In this document: piece after piece, positions 38,814 through 46,452 of the stretch
Layout of the letters: each line of letters begins with the position of its first letter
Numbering within the stretch: position 1 is the stretch's first letter
DNA from: Bacillus sp. MM2020_1
GTDB taxonomy: Bacteria; Bacillota; Bacilli; Bacillales; Cytobacillaceae
Direction: 5' to 3'
Length of the DNA: 46,452 bases
Assembly (NCBI GenBank): GCA_011250595.1
Contig: JAANMP010000036.1
Coordinates: 1-46,452, forward strand
Program-made: the position numbers and the translations under genes
The notes under the pieces: model-generated
The model's database searches: none
What the model saw: only the letters and a program-made list of their open reading frames with translations
What the model was told of the DNA's origin: nothing

Positions 38814-38843
38814 AAGCACTCATATAATAATGGGTGCTTTTTT
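38814..38843 (+). terminator. Terminator of yneF
   Basis: Stem AAGCACTCAT / ATGGGTGCTT with a 7-nt loop, then TTTT. Confidence 0.85.
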
Positions 38844-38992
38844 CGTGCATTAAATATAAATTCTAAATCTTTATCATTTTATAAAAATTTGGTAAAATGA
38901 AACCTCAGTCAGTTTGGATAAATTTTCCGTACACCATTGTCGAGCAAAGAAATTTAAGAAGAACAATTTTCTTTTGTCTTGGGGGCGTTTGA

Positions 38993-40744
38993 ATGAAAGT
39001 ATTTTTAGAATTAGGCTGGTACTTTAAACAAGAGAAAAAAGCGTATCTTTCAGGGATTTTCATCTTAATGATTGTAGCGATATTACAGTTAGTGCCGCCA
39101 AAAATAATTGGAGTCATTGCCGACCAAATTAATGATGGCTCGATGACCATTGGATTACTTGGACAGTGGATGGGTGTGCTCGTCGCTGTTGCTTTGGCCA
39201 TGTATTTCCTTCGCTATTATTGGAGGATTATGATTTTCGGTTCATCGGTAAAGCTTAGTAAATTGCTTCGAAATCGTCTCTATCAGCATTTTACCAATAT
39301 GTCACCAGCCTTCTACCAAAAACGTCGAATTGGAGACCTGATGGCACATGCCACTAACGACTTGCAGGCAATTCAGCAGACAGCGGGTGTTGGTGTGTTA
39401 ACGTTCGTTGATTCTCTTTCAACTGGCGGGTTTGTCATCGCGGCGATGGCTTTTACAATCAGCTGGAAATTAACATTAATCTGTTTAATTCCGATGCCCT
39501 TTATGGTCATCCTTACGAGCTGGTTTGGAACGATGCTCCATCGAACTTTTTATCAAGCACAAGAAGCGTTTTCATCTTTAAATGATAAGACTCAGGAGAG
39601 TATCACGGGGATTAAAGTAATTAAAACCTTTGGTCAAGAAAAAGAAGACATTGAGGATTTTCGGAAGCAATCCGAAGACGTTGTCCAAAAAAATATTACG
39701 GTGGCGAAAATTGATTCTCTTTTCGATCCGACGATTTCGATTATTGTGGGAATCTCCTTCTTTTTATCGATTGTGTTTGGAGCGAAGTACGTACTAAATG
39801 GGGAATTAACGATTGGACAATTACTCTCGTTTACTACTTACTTAGGGTTACTCATCTGGCCAATGCTTGCTTTTGGTTGGTTATTTAACATTGTTGAGCG
39901 GGGGAGTGCTTCATATGACCGGGTTTCCTTGCTCTTTCAAGAAAAAGTAGACATCACCGATGACGAGAAAGCTTTAAATGTCGTGCCGGAAGGTGATATC
40001 GAATACAAGCTTGCGGATTTTACTTATCCCGGAGAAACAACACCGGTTTTAAAAGATATTAATTTCATATTACATACAGGGGAAACACTTGGGATTGTAG
40101 GGAAAACAGGTGCTGGAAAAACAACTCTCTTAAAGCTCCTTATACGTGAATTTGATCGTTATCATGGGGGAATTATGTTCGGTGGAAAGACTCTGCAAGA
40201 ATATAAACTCGAAAAACTACGCGAAGCTATCGGGTATGTTCCACAAGATCATTTCTTGTTTTCAGCCTCTATCGGTGAAAACATTGCCTTTACTAACCCA
40301 AATGCATCAACGAAAGAAATCGAGAATGCTGCTAGGCTTGCAAATATTCATGAGGACATCCTTCAATTTATGAATGGCTACCATACGATTGTTGGAGAAC
40401 GGGGTGTGTCTTTATCGGGAGGGCAGAAACAAAGGATTTCGATTGCGCGGGCTTTACTGATGAATCCAGAAGTCCTGGTCCTCGACGATTCCTTGTCTGC
40501 TGTTGATGCGAAAACGGAAGAAGCCATTCTTTCCTCCTTAAGACAGAACAGAGAAGGCAAGACCACCATCATTACCTCACATCGATTAAGCGCCATTCAA
40601 CATGCAGATCTTATTCTTGTTCTTGAGGATGGTAAAATTGTTGAAAGAGGTAAGCATGAAGAATTGATGGAATCAGATGGATGGTATAAGGAAATGTATT
40701 TACGCCAGCAGCTAGAAGAGCTGGTCGAGCATGGGGGCCATTAA
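38993..40744 (+). CDS. Heterodimeric ABC multidrug exporter half, YheI/BmrC-like (degenerate site subunit)
   Basis: 583 residues: six-helix exporter domain (residues ~15-310, with SPAFYQKRRIGDLMAHATNDLQA coupling region) and a nucleotide-binding domain. Walker A is GKTGAGKT and the signature LSGGQKQR is canonical, but Walker B ends VLVLDDSLSAVD, with Asp where the catalytic Glu should be. In heterodimeric exporters such as BmrC/BmrD this marks the non-hydrolysing site. It overlaps or abuts its partner gene directly. Synteny with yneF-ccdA is not as in B. subtilis, where no such pair lies here. Drug or lipid efflux is the family role. Confidence 0.9.
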   Translation: MKVFLELGWYFKQEKKAYLSGIFILMIVAILQLVPPKIIGVIADQINDGSMTIGLLGQWMGVLVAVALAMYFLRYYWRIMIFGSSVKLSKLLRNRLYQHFTNMSPAFYQKRRIGDLMAHATNDLQAIQQTAGVGVLTFVDSLSTGGFVIAAMAFTISWKLTLICLIPMPFMVILTSWFGTMLHRTFYQAQEAFSSLNDKTQESITGIKVIKTFGQEKEDIEDFRKQSEDVVQKNITVAKIDSLFDPTISIIVGISFFLSIVFGAKYVLNGELTIGQLLSFTTYLGLLIWPMLAFGWLFNIVERGSASYDRVSLLFQEKVDITDDEKALNVVPEGDIEYKLADFTYPGETTPVLKDINFILHTGETLGIVGKTGAGKTTLLKLLIREFDRYHGGIMFGGKTLQEYKLEKLREAIGYVPQDHFLFSASIGENIAFTNPNASTKEIENAARLANIHEDILQFMNGYHTIVGERGVSLSGGQKQRISIARALLMNPEVLVLDDSLSAVDAKTEEAILSSLRQNREGKTTIITSHRLSAIQHADLILVLEDGKIVERGKHEELMESDGWYKEMYLRQQLEELVEHGGH

Positions 40745-40745
40745 G

Positions 40746-42539
40746 ATGGAAGAAAACACAGAGCTCACTGAACGTGAACAAAGAAAGATTTTATTCCGGC
40801 TTCTGTCCTATACAAAACCACATAAAAAACTCCTTGTACTGGCCTTTATCTTCTTACTATTAACAACCGTAGGAGATATTGTATTGCCAATTATCGTGAA
40901 AATATTTATAGATGATTATTTAACCCCTGGAAAGCTTGCGTTTCAACCGCTTTTAATTCTAGGCTCCACCTATATTGCCATTCAAATAATCAAAGCGATC
41001 CTGATGTTTTTTCAATTTGTAAAATTCCAGGAGCTGGCTTTAAAAATTATCCAACAGCTTCGCATTGATGTTTTTTCTAAAGTCCAGTCACTGGGCTTAA
41101 AGTATTTTGATAAGACCCCTGCAGGAAGTATTGTTTCAAGGGTAACCAATGATACCGAAGCCATTAAAGATATGTTTGTTACTGTAATTGCTACGTTTAT
41201 CCAAGGTGGATTTTTATTAATTGGTATTTTTATTGCGATGTTTATTCTGAATATCAAACTAGGATTATTATGTGTCGTCATTCTGCCATTATTAATGTTT
41301 GTCATGAACCTTTATAGAAAATTAAGTTCACGATTTTACCTCGATATGCGTGAACGACTAAGCCAGTTGAATGCCAAGCTCAGTGAATCATTATCAGGTA
41401 TGGGAATTGTTCAAGTGTTTCGTCAAGAAAAACGGCTCCGGGCTGAATTTGGAGCTATTAATGACCAACACTACCAGGCAGGAATGAAAAATATCAAAAT
41501 TGATGGTCTATTGTTAAGACCAGCGATTGATCTTATCTATATTTTAGGTTTAATCATTGTATTAAGTTATTTTGGGATTACTTCTTTTAATAATGTCGTG
41601 GAAATCGGTGTGGTTTATGCCTTCATTAATTACTTGGATCGCTTTTTCGAACCGGTCAATCAGATGATGATGAGGCTTTCCTTGTACCAACAAGCGATTG
41701 TGGCAGGTTCGCGTGTCTTCAAACTGTTGGATGTGGACGAATTAGCACCACTGCAAGAGGAAGAGCAGAACATTTCAATTCAACAAGGAAAGATTGAATT
41801 TAAGAATTTAAGTTTTTCCTATAATGGTGAACAGGATGTGCTAAGATCGATTACCTTTACCGCCAATCCTGGTGAAACTGTTGCACTCGTTGGCCACACT
41901 GGCAGCGGAAAGAGCTCGATTATTAATTTGTTGATGAGGTTCTATGAATATGAACGAGGGGACATTTTTATTGATGGTCAATCGATTCGTGATTTTACAA
42001 AAGCAGAACTTAGGGAGAAAATGGGGCTAGTCTTACAGGATCCCTTTTTATTCTACGGGACGATCAAGGAGAATATCCGCCTTCACAAGGAAGACATGTC
42101 GGATGAACAAGTAGAAGAGGCAGCAAGGTTTGTCCAGGCCCATACATTCATCGAAAAACTAGACGACGGGTTTGACCACAAAGTAGTCGAGCGTGGTACC
42201 ACGTTTTCAAGCGGTCAAAGGCAATTAATTGCGTTTGCGCGAACGATTGCGGCAAATCCCAAAATATTGGTTCTTGATGAAGCAACTGCCAATATTGATA
42301 CAGAAACAGAAGATGCGATTCAAACCGCATTATCGAAAATGCGCAAAGGGCGAACAACGATCGCGATTGCGCATCGCCTCTCAACCATCCAGGATGCGGA
42401 TTTAATTTTAGTATTACATCAAGGAGAAATCGTTGAACGAGGAAATCATCAGGAGTTGCTTGCACTAGGTGGTTTGTATCATAAGATGTTCCTATTACAA
42501 AACGGTTCAGTGGAACGTCTTAAGGATGTTGTGAAATAA
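40746..42539 (+). CDS. Heterodimeric ABC multidrug exporter half, YheH/BmrD-like (catalytic site subunit)
   Basis: 597 residues: exporter domain with ~six helices, then a nucleotide-binding domain with Walker A GHTGSGKSS, Walker B ILVLDEATANID with the catalytic Glu, and H-loop IAIAHRLST. Its signature reads FSSGQRQ instead of LSGGQ. The first half has the reverse combination, so the pair would assemble one complete and one degenerate ATP site. ATG 40746 follows GGGGG, though ATG 40731 (overlapping the partner gene by 14 nt) is possible. The operon ends at a strong terminator. Confidence 0.9.
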   Translation: MEENTELTEREQRKILFRLLSYTKPHKKLLVLAFIFLLLTTVGDIVLPIIVKIFIDDYLTPGKLAFQPLLILGSTYIAIQIIKAILMFFQFVKFQELALKIIQQLRIDVFSKVQSLGLKYFDKTPAGSIVSRVTNDTEAIKDMFVTVIATFIQGGFLLIGIFIAMFILNIKLGLLCVVILPLLMFVMNLYRKLSSRFYLDMRERLSQLNAKLSESLSGMGIVQVFRQEKRLRAEFGAINDQHYQAGMKNIKIDGLLLRPAIDLIYILGLIIVLSYFGITSFNNVVEIGVVYAFINYLDRFFEPVNQMMMRLSLYQQAIVAGSRVFKLLDVDELAPLQEEEQNISIQQGKIEFKNLSFSYNGEQDVLRSITFTANPGETVALVGHTGSGKSSIINLLMRFYEYERGDIFIDGQSIRDFTKAELREKMGLVLQDPFLFYGTIKENIRLHKEDMSDEQVEEAARFVQAHTFIEKLDDGFDHKVVERGTTFSSGQRQLIAFARTIAANPKILVLDEATANIDTETEDAIQTALSKMRKGRTTIAIAHRLSTIQDADLILVLHQGEIVERGNHQELLALGGLYHKMFLLQNGSVERLKDVVK

Positions 42540-42590
42540 TAACAGAAGGCATAAAGTGAGAGCGAAAGACCCTAGCATTTGGATGCTAAA

Positions 42591-42619
42591 AAAAAGCCTG
42601 GCATATTTGCCAGGCTTTT
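42591..42619. terminator. Terminator between the ABC operon and the Spo0E-type gene
   Basis: Stem AAAAAGCCTGGCA / TGCCAGGCTTTT with a 4-nt loop; A- and T-runs on opposite sides allow both directions. Confidence 0.9.
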
Positions 42620-42659
42620 ACTAGTTCTTAATATTTATTTCCACTTTAAAATTTTTCTG

Positions 42660-42836
42660 TTAACAGGCTGAAGATGGAATATTTTTTATATAGACTCTGT
42701 GATATTCATTTAAAAGATGATCGAGTTCCTGGCTGTAACGAATAGCAACGGAGGATGTCAAGCCGTTAGTAATGGCGACTTGAATTAATTCAGCACGTTT
42801 TTTTTCAATTAATGTCACTAAATCATTTTTTGTCAC
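42660..42836 (-). CDS. Spo0E-family aspartyl-phosphate phosphatase
   Basis: 58 residues. Two predicted helices hold the Spo0E pattern: IEKKRAELIQVAITNGLTS, then the signature SQELDHLLNEYHR, the SQELD motif contacting Spo0A~P. Such proteins dephosphorylate Spo0A and delay sporulation. GTG start with GAAAGGA 8 nt upstream. It is convergent with the ABC operon and divergent from ccdA. Confidence 0.88.
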   Translation of the reverse strand: MTKNDLVTLIEKKRAELIQVAITNGLTSSVAIRYSQELDHLLNEYHRVYIKNIPSSAC

Positions 42837-43102
42837 GGCTGATGTCCTTTCCGGATAACTCCTAAATTATGGTATGAATAGAATACTAATATATCAAATT
42901 TGGACTGATTTTACTAGTATAACCTATGATGTAAATTTTTTCAAAGACATTTGTAAATGAATATCCAATATACATTAATAATGGGATTTTTTTAGGGAAT
43001 CAGAAAAACAGGCGGCGACACAAAATATTCAAGTTAACCATTATCTTTTATATCAAACATTTGTTAGAATATAAACGTATCGACTATAGTGGGAGTGTTA
43101 AT

Positions 43103-43810
43103 ATGTCAGATGTAAATATATTTTTAGCATTAGGAGCAGGATTTTTAAGTTTTATATCACCTTGTTGTTTACCGCTTTATCCTGCATTTCTCTCGTACAT
43201 CACTGGTATGTCAGTAGGGGAACTGAAAAGCGAAAATGCCATGCTTCAAAAGCGGAGTCTACTCCACACATTATTTTTCCTATTAGGCTTTTCGATTATT
43301 TTTATTGCCATTGGTTTTGGGACTTCGTTTCTAGGAAGTTTCTTCTTACAGTATAAAGACCTTATTCGTCAACTAGGCGGAATTTTTATTGTTTTCTTTG
43401 GATTAGTTATCGTTGGTATATTAAACCCGCAATTTATGATGAAGGATCGCCGCATCGAATTTAAAAATCGTCCTTCAGGCTATTTTGGCTCGGTATTAAT
43501 TGGGATGGCTTTTGCAGCGGGCTGGACGCCTTGTACTGGTCCAATACTTTCGTTTGTAATCTCCCTAGCAGCGACAAATCCAGGGTCAGGTATGATGTAT
43601 ATGATCGCCTATTCACTAGGTTTTGCGATACCATTCTTCATACTCTCATTCTTCCTTGGCCGCATGAATTGGATCAAGAAGAACAGTGCAAAAATTGTTA
43701 AAGTTGGCGGCTACATAATGATTGTGATGGGGATTGTCCTCTTTTTTGACTGGATGACAAAAATTATTATATTCTTTTCAGAAATGTTTGGAGGGTTTAC
43801 AGGGTTTTAA
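43103..43810 (+). CDS. ccdA: Cytochrome c biogenesis protein CcdA
   Basis: 235 residues with six membrane segments. The paired cysteines are in [15 protein letters not shown] (helix 1) and [14 protein letters not shown] (helix 4), the CcdA/DsbD transmembrane redox pair that carries electrons out to thiol proteins for cytochrome c maturation and spore cortex formation. ATG 43103 follows GGGAGTG; the upstream in-frame extension to 43061 lacks a ribosome site. In B. subtilis a CheY-like gene (yneI) lies between ccdA and ccdC; it is absent here. Confidence 0.96.
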   Translation: MSDVNIFLALGAGFLSFISPCCLPLYPAFLSYITGMSVGELKSENAMLQKRSLLHTLFFLLGFSIIFIAIGFGTSFLGSFFLQYKDLIRQLGGIFIVFFGLVIVGILNPQFMMKDRRIEFKNRPSGYFGSVLIGMAFAAGWTPCTGPILSFVISLAATNPGSGMMYMIAYSLGFAIPFFILSFFLGRMNWIKKNSAKIVKVGGYIMIVMGIVLFFDWMTKIIIFFSEMFGGFTGF

Positions 43811-44014
43811 TGTATCTTATTAAGATAGAAAAGGTAATTATATTAAAATATAAATTTCTATGATTGGAAAATTCCTAAAAGGGCTTTTTCCTTTTTACTA
43901 GCAATTGCCAGTATCGTTAAAAATGGGAAGTGTTTATCAAGGGTTTAACTTTTTCAAATGTATTCTTTTGAGATATAATGGGTTAGAAAATATATTAGAT
44001 AAGGAATGAATCTA

Positions 44015-44494
44015 ATGAACTTGGTTGTTGCTTCTTCAATTGGAGCAGTTTTTATGGGCACCCTCGCCTTGGTTGTCCGTATGAAAGCTGCAAAGAAACC
44101 CACGAATGCACTGAAGATAATCCTCCCGCCACTTTTCATGTCAAGTGGGGCATTAATGTATATTGAACCGCAATTTAGATTAAGTGGAGCAGAAATGATC
44201 GAGGCAGCAATAGTGGGAATGCTTTTCTCAATTTTACTAATCAAAACCTCAAAGTTTGAGATCCGCGATAATGATATTTATCTAAAGCGTTCCAAAGCAT
44301 TTATTTTTATCTTAATTGGGTTATTAGTTGTTCGACTCGTTATGAAATCTGTTCTTAGTGCAACCATTGATTTTGGTGAACTAAGCGGTATGTTCTTCTT
44401 CCTGGCCTATTGTATGATTGTGCCATGGCGTGTTGCGATGTATCTGGACTACAAAAAACTGTTTAAACAGCTACATGGCGGTAAACAGATATAG
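44015..44494 (+). CDS. ccdC: CcdC (YneJ) membrane protein of cytochrome c biogenesis locus
   Basis: 159 residues with about five hydrophobic segments: SSIGAVFMGTLALVV, LPPLFMSSGALMYI, AAIVGMLFSILLI, AFIFILIGLLVVRLV, FFFLAYCMIVPWRVAMYL. It matches the YneJ/CcdC family. ATG 44015 is 9 nt after AAGGA; ATG 44006 is too close to this site. The 195-nt gap after ccdA holds no yneI. Confidence 0.9.
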   Translation: MNLVVASSIGAVFMGTLALVVRMKAAKKPTNALKIILPPLFMSSGALMYIEPQFRLSGAEMIEAAIVGMLFSILLIKTSKFEIRDNDIYLKRSKAFIFILIGLLVVRLVMKSVLSATIDFGELSGMFFFLAYCMIVPWRVAMYLDYKKLFKQLHGGKQI

Positions 44495-44605
44495 GTTTGT
44501 TTGGGAGACTGGTCCTTTCTTGGATCAGTTTTTTTATTTATACAAAGGTAATTTGAACTGCCATTTTGGATTATCGGAGAGTTCTTATATTAAAAGAAAG
44601 ATCGG

Positions 44606-44761
44606 TTCATTTACCGTGGAGTGAAATAGAGAGTGCTCACGGTAAATGAAAGGCTAGTTCATTTACCGTGGAGTGAAAAAAAGAGTGCTGAGGGTAAATG
44701 AAAGGGCGGTGCATTTACCGAAAAGTGAAAAATGAAGTGTTCACGGTAAATGCACAGCCCA
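44606..44761. repeat. Array 3: three tandem 52-bp palindromic repeat units with different arms
   Basis: Units start at 44606, 44658 and 44710. Unit layout: arm TTCATTTACCG (11), core TGGAGTGAAA... of 23 bp, arm CGGTAAATGAA (11, exact complement), linker of 7. Unit 3 has TGCATTTACCG and CGGTAAATGCA: both arms changed together, keeping the pair (T-A to G-C). Unit 2 has one unpaired change (CGGG for CACGG). Arm sequence is unrelated to arrays 1 and 2, but period and spacing are the same. It sits between ccdC (+) and the terminator of yneK (-), a converging pair. Confidence 0.95.
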
Positions 44762-44764
44762 AAT

Positions 44765-44791
44765 AAAAAACCGTCTATTAGCTAGACGGTT
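44765..44791 (-). terminator. Terminator of yneK
   Basis: Stem AACCGTCTA / TAGACGGTT with a 5-nt loop; the T-run is on the minus strand. The stem reaches the yneK stop codon. Confidence 0.8.
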
Positions 44792-45224
44792 AAAATAGGT
44801 GCTCAAAAGGAGCGACATCGATTCGATTTTCAAACAGCTTTTTACGTAGAAACTTATGATCTCTTTTTGGTGTTGCTTGGATATAGCCACGAATGACGAG
44901 ATCTTGAGTAATTTTTGATGCCTTTTCACGAAGGGCAATTTCGCCAATTTTACCGGCAATTTTATGTCTAGCAACATCACGGAAAAGCTCGGGAACAGGA
45001 CTGACTAAATCCTCTAGGAGAACTTTCTCCTCAGGCCCCCATAAGTGACGTGATTCATTTACATAATGTTCTTCCCAATCCATAACGGACTTGCCATCTT
45101 CTTTCGGCATCTTTTTCAAAAATTTACGGAACATAAAAAATCCACCGATCGCAAATGATCCGACAAGGAAAAATACCCAGAACAGGATAAACCATAGAAA
45201 CCAACCATGAAGCATTCTATTCAC
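44790..45224 (-). CDS. yneK: YneK, DUF2621-family membrane protein
   Basis: 144 residues. One N-terminal membrane segment (WFLWFILFWVFFLVGSFAIGGFFMF), then a soluble domain with DWEEHYVNESRHLW and a C-terminal RGYIQATPKRDHKFLRKKL. It fits the YneK/DUF2621 family; function unknown. It is next to ccdC as in B. subtilis but reversed so that both converge on array 3. Start ATG has weak AGGTGAAT upstream. Confidence 0.9.
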   Translation of the reverse strand: MNRMLHGWFLWFILFWVFFLVGSFAIGGFFMFRKFLKKMPKEDGKSVMDWEEHYVNESRHLWGPEEKVLLEDLVSPVPELFRDVARHKIAGKIGEIALREKASKITQDLVIRGYIQATPKRDHKFLRKKLFENRIDVAPFEHLF

Positions 45225-45496
45225 CTACAAAATACTATATTTTCTTCTTATTATAGTCTGTTTTTATGAACAAAGACAAGTACTGGACACAATTGATCAA
45301 ATTTATACGAAAGAACTTTAACAAAAATCGAATCCTCGATTTATATATATTAATGATGAAAAGCTTGTCGGAAAATTGACAAATACGCTAAAACTATTGA
45401 TTACCACCATATTAAATAGTAATATGATAACAAATGATAGAGAAGTAAAAAGACTGTGCTACTATAGTCCATACATCTTGTTAAAATTACATCCAT

Positions 45497-45593
45497 GGGG
45501 CTGAATGGGGTACTGGTGTCCTCCACAGTCTTCAAAACTGCTTGAGACCTGCGTGCCAGGTCTGGTGGGTTCGATTCCCACGCAGTCCCGCCA
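45497..45593 (+). tRNA. selC: Selenocysteine tRNA (selC, anticodon TCA)
   Basis: 97 nt. An 8-nt acceptor (GGGGCTGA with GCAGTCCC; one G-T and a mismatch at pair 8) and a T arm GTGGG-TTCGATT-CCCAC of 5 bp give the 8+5 layout of bacterial tRNA-Sec. The D stem is long (GGGGTAC / GTCCTCC with one mismatch and loop TGGT). The anticodon loop CTTCAAA holds TCA. A 7-bp variable arm AGACCTG-CGTGC-CAGGTCT follows. G plus CCA are encoded. It reads UGA in selenoprotein mRNAs. The anticodon stem has only four clean pairs (CAGT/ACTG), a small oddity. Confidence 0.93.
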
Positions 45594-45742
45594 ACCAAAC
45601 GCAATCATATCAAGGGTTTAAGCTGTTTTTATATGTATTTTATCATTAGTTTAAATTGTGATTTACGAGTGAAAAGTCACCAGTATTTTTTCTGGAAATT
45701 ACATAGTATTAGTGCAACTGATTTAAGGTGTACTAGTGTGTC

Positions 45743-45780
45743 AAATCCACCAAATTTCTTATAGAAAGGTGGATTTTTTT
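45743..45780 (+). terminator. Terminator downstream of selC
   Basis: Stem AAATCCACC / GGTGGATTT with a 16-nt loop that can itself pair (TTTCT/AGAAA), then seven T. Confidence 0.75.
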
Positions 45781-45859
45781 ATGTAATTAATAAGGAAAAT
45801 TAAGCGAAAAGGTTCAAGAAGAAACAGAATAATAAACGGTTCAAACAAACGGAACAAAA

Positions 45860-46330
45860 AATGAATTTGATTGAAATGCTTGTAAAATTATGGCTTATAA
45901 ATAGTCAGAAGGTTTAGCAAAACTAACTATTCAAGGTTTTTATGAACACTTTCATTATCTGGATGATTTCCTAGGTGGGAATGTTCCTAACGATGAGGTG
46001 ACAGTGGAATTATTTCGGATTAAAAGTAACAACTGAAATGTTCGTATTAGAACCAATCGAGCCTTTTTTCGTTATTGCTATCAAGAAGGCTGGATCCAAA
46101 TTAGATAAAGGAAGGTTAATCCCCCCTCCTATTTCATTAGAAGTGAAGGGAAATGATTTTAATTAACGGACTATTGAATTCCATTACAAAGAGTCCGGCA
46201 GTAATTCAGCCCGGTATGGTTCTTTTCAATTAAAAGGACGAAATCCGGAATTTATTGCTCTTCAGTGGTGGAAACCGAAAAAAAAGAAATTACACTTGAA
46301 TGGAAATATAAGTGAGGTTGCCAATGAGCC
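45860..46330 (+). pseudogene. Decayed unidentified coding sequence
   Basis: Protein-like text runs through shifting frames. Around 45910-46015 it reads SEGLAKLTIQGFYEHFHYLD, then DDFLGGNVPNDEVTVELF. At 46017 a 1-nt shift gives GLKVTTEMFVLEPIEPFFVI and LDKGRLIPPPISLEVKGNDF, a stop near 46162, then TIEFHYKESGSNSARYGSFQ, LKGRNPEFIALQWWKP, and finally another shift to KKEITLEWKYK and stop. At least two frameshifts and one stop are needed. I do not recognise the family. It is on the plus strand behind the selC terminator. No other gene is visible from 45594 to the window end. Confidence 0.45.
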
Positions 46331-46452
46331 GCCTTTTTCTTTTGTCTTAAAACCGTCATATTGATAGCATTTTCATTGTGACAGATATCACGGTAGTAGA
46401 TTCTAAACCACGATAATATTATACGGTCTGAAATCAATCTGATAATAAATAT

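Noticed and set aside
44606..44761. A run of transcription terminators for ccdC
   Set aside because: The arms lack following T-runs and the units are tandem copies with exact 52-bp period; yneK has its own terminator at 44765.
45401..45604. 67-codon minus-strand reading frame
   Set aside because: It is the antisense of the selenocysteine tRNA and its flank; the typical translated text (WESNPPDLARRSQ) is a known artefact of tRNA genes.

Overview
The window looks like a chromosomal segment of a spore-forming, facultatively anaerobic member of the Bacillaceae. The evidence is the low G+C content, the strong Shine-Dalgarno sites, and a right-hand 28 kb that broadly follows the Bacillus subtilis order mutS-mutL ... 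miaA-hfq-spoVK-hflX-ynbB-glnR-glnA-lexA-yneA-yneB-ynzC-tkt-sirA-yneF-ccdA-ccdC-yneK. Sporulation genes (spoVK, sirA, a Spo0E-type phosphatase) are present. I cannot name the species.

Left part, 1-17.5 kb, accessory. Two MocR-type (GntR plus aminotransferase fold) regulators at 155-1591 (+) and 9834-11285 (-) bracket a metabolic cluster. Its plus-strand run reads: truncated HisC-like aminotransferase, frameshifted class I aminotransferase, broken HemQ-like heme protein, intact SpeA-type decarboxylase, intact DeoC aldolase, intact nitrilase. A BenE-type transporter lies on the opposite strand. The first three genes are damaged and the last three are intact. A perfect Fnr-type palindrome precedes the run. 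From 11.6 to 17.4 kb lies a second operon, also preceded by a perfect Fnr-type palindrome at promoter-appropriate distance: six-TM cytochrome-b-like protein, NasC-like molybdopterin oxidoreductase, four-cluster ferredoxin subunit, Tat-exported Rieske protein, small membrane protein, and a moeA broken by two frameshifts. This looks like an anaerobically induced molybdoenzyme electron-transfer chain built from nitrate-reductase-like parts.

Right part, 17.5-45.2 kb, core. It holds tRNA-Arg(CCT), mismatch repair (mutS, mutL), mreBH, tRNA modification (miaA), hfq, spoVK, a TRIC-family channel, hflX, ynbB, the glnRA nitrogen operon with GlnR sites, the lexA/yneA SOS divergon with LexA boxes, transketolase, sirA, yneF, a heterodimeric ABC exporter pair, a Spo0E-family phosphatase, ccdA, ccdC and yneK.

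Right end. A selenocysteine tRNA (selC, anticodon TCA, long variable arm) lies at 45497-45593 and is followed by a decayed, unidentified coding sequence. No selenoprotein is evident in the window.

The most unusual structure is a set of three tandem-repeat arrays at 23288-23495, 33167-33478 and 44606-44761. All have a period of exactly 52 bp and the same layout: 10-11 bp inverted arms, a 23-25 bp core and a 7 bp linker. All sit between the terminators of converging genes. Arrays 1 and 2 share arm sequence; array 3 uses unrelated arms but the same geometry, with a compensatory base-pair change in one copy.
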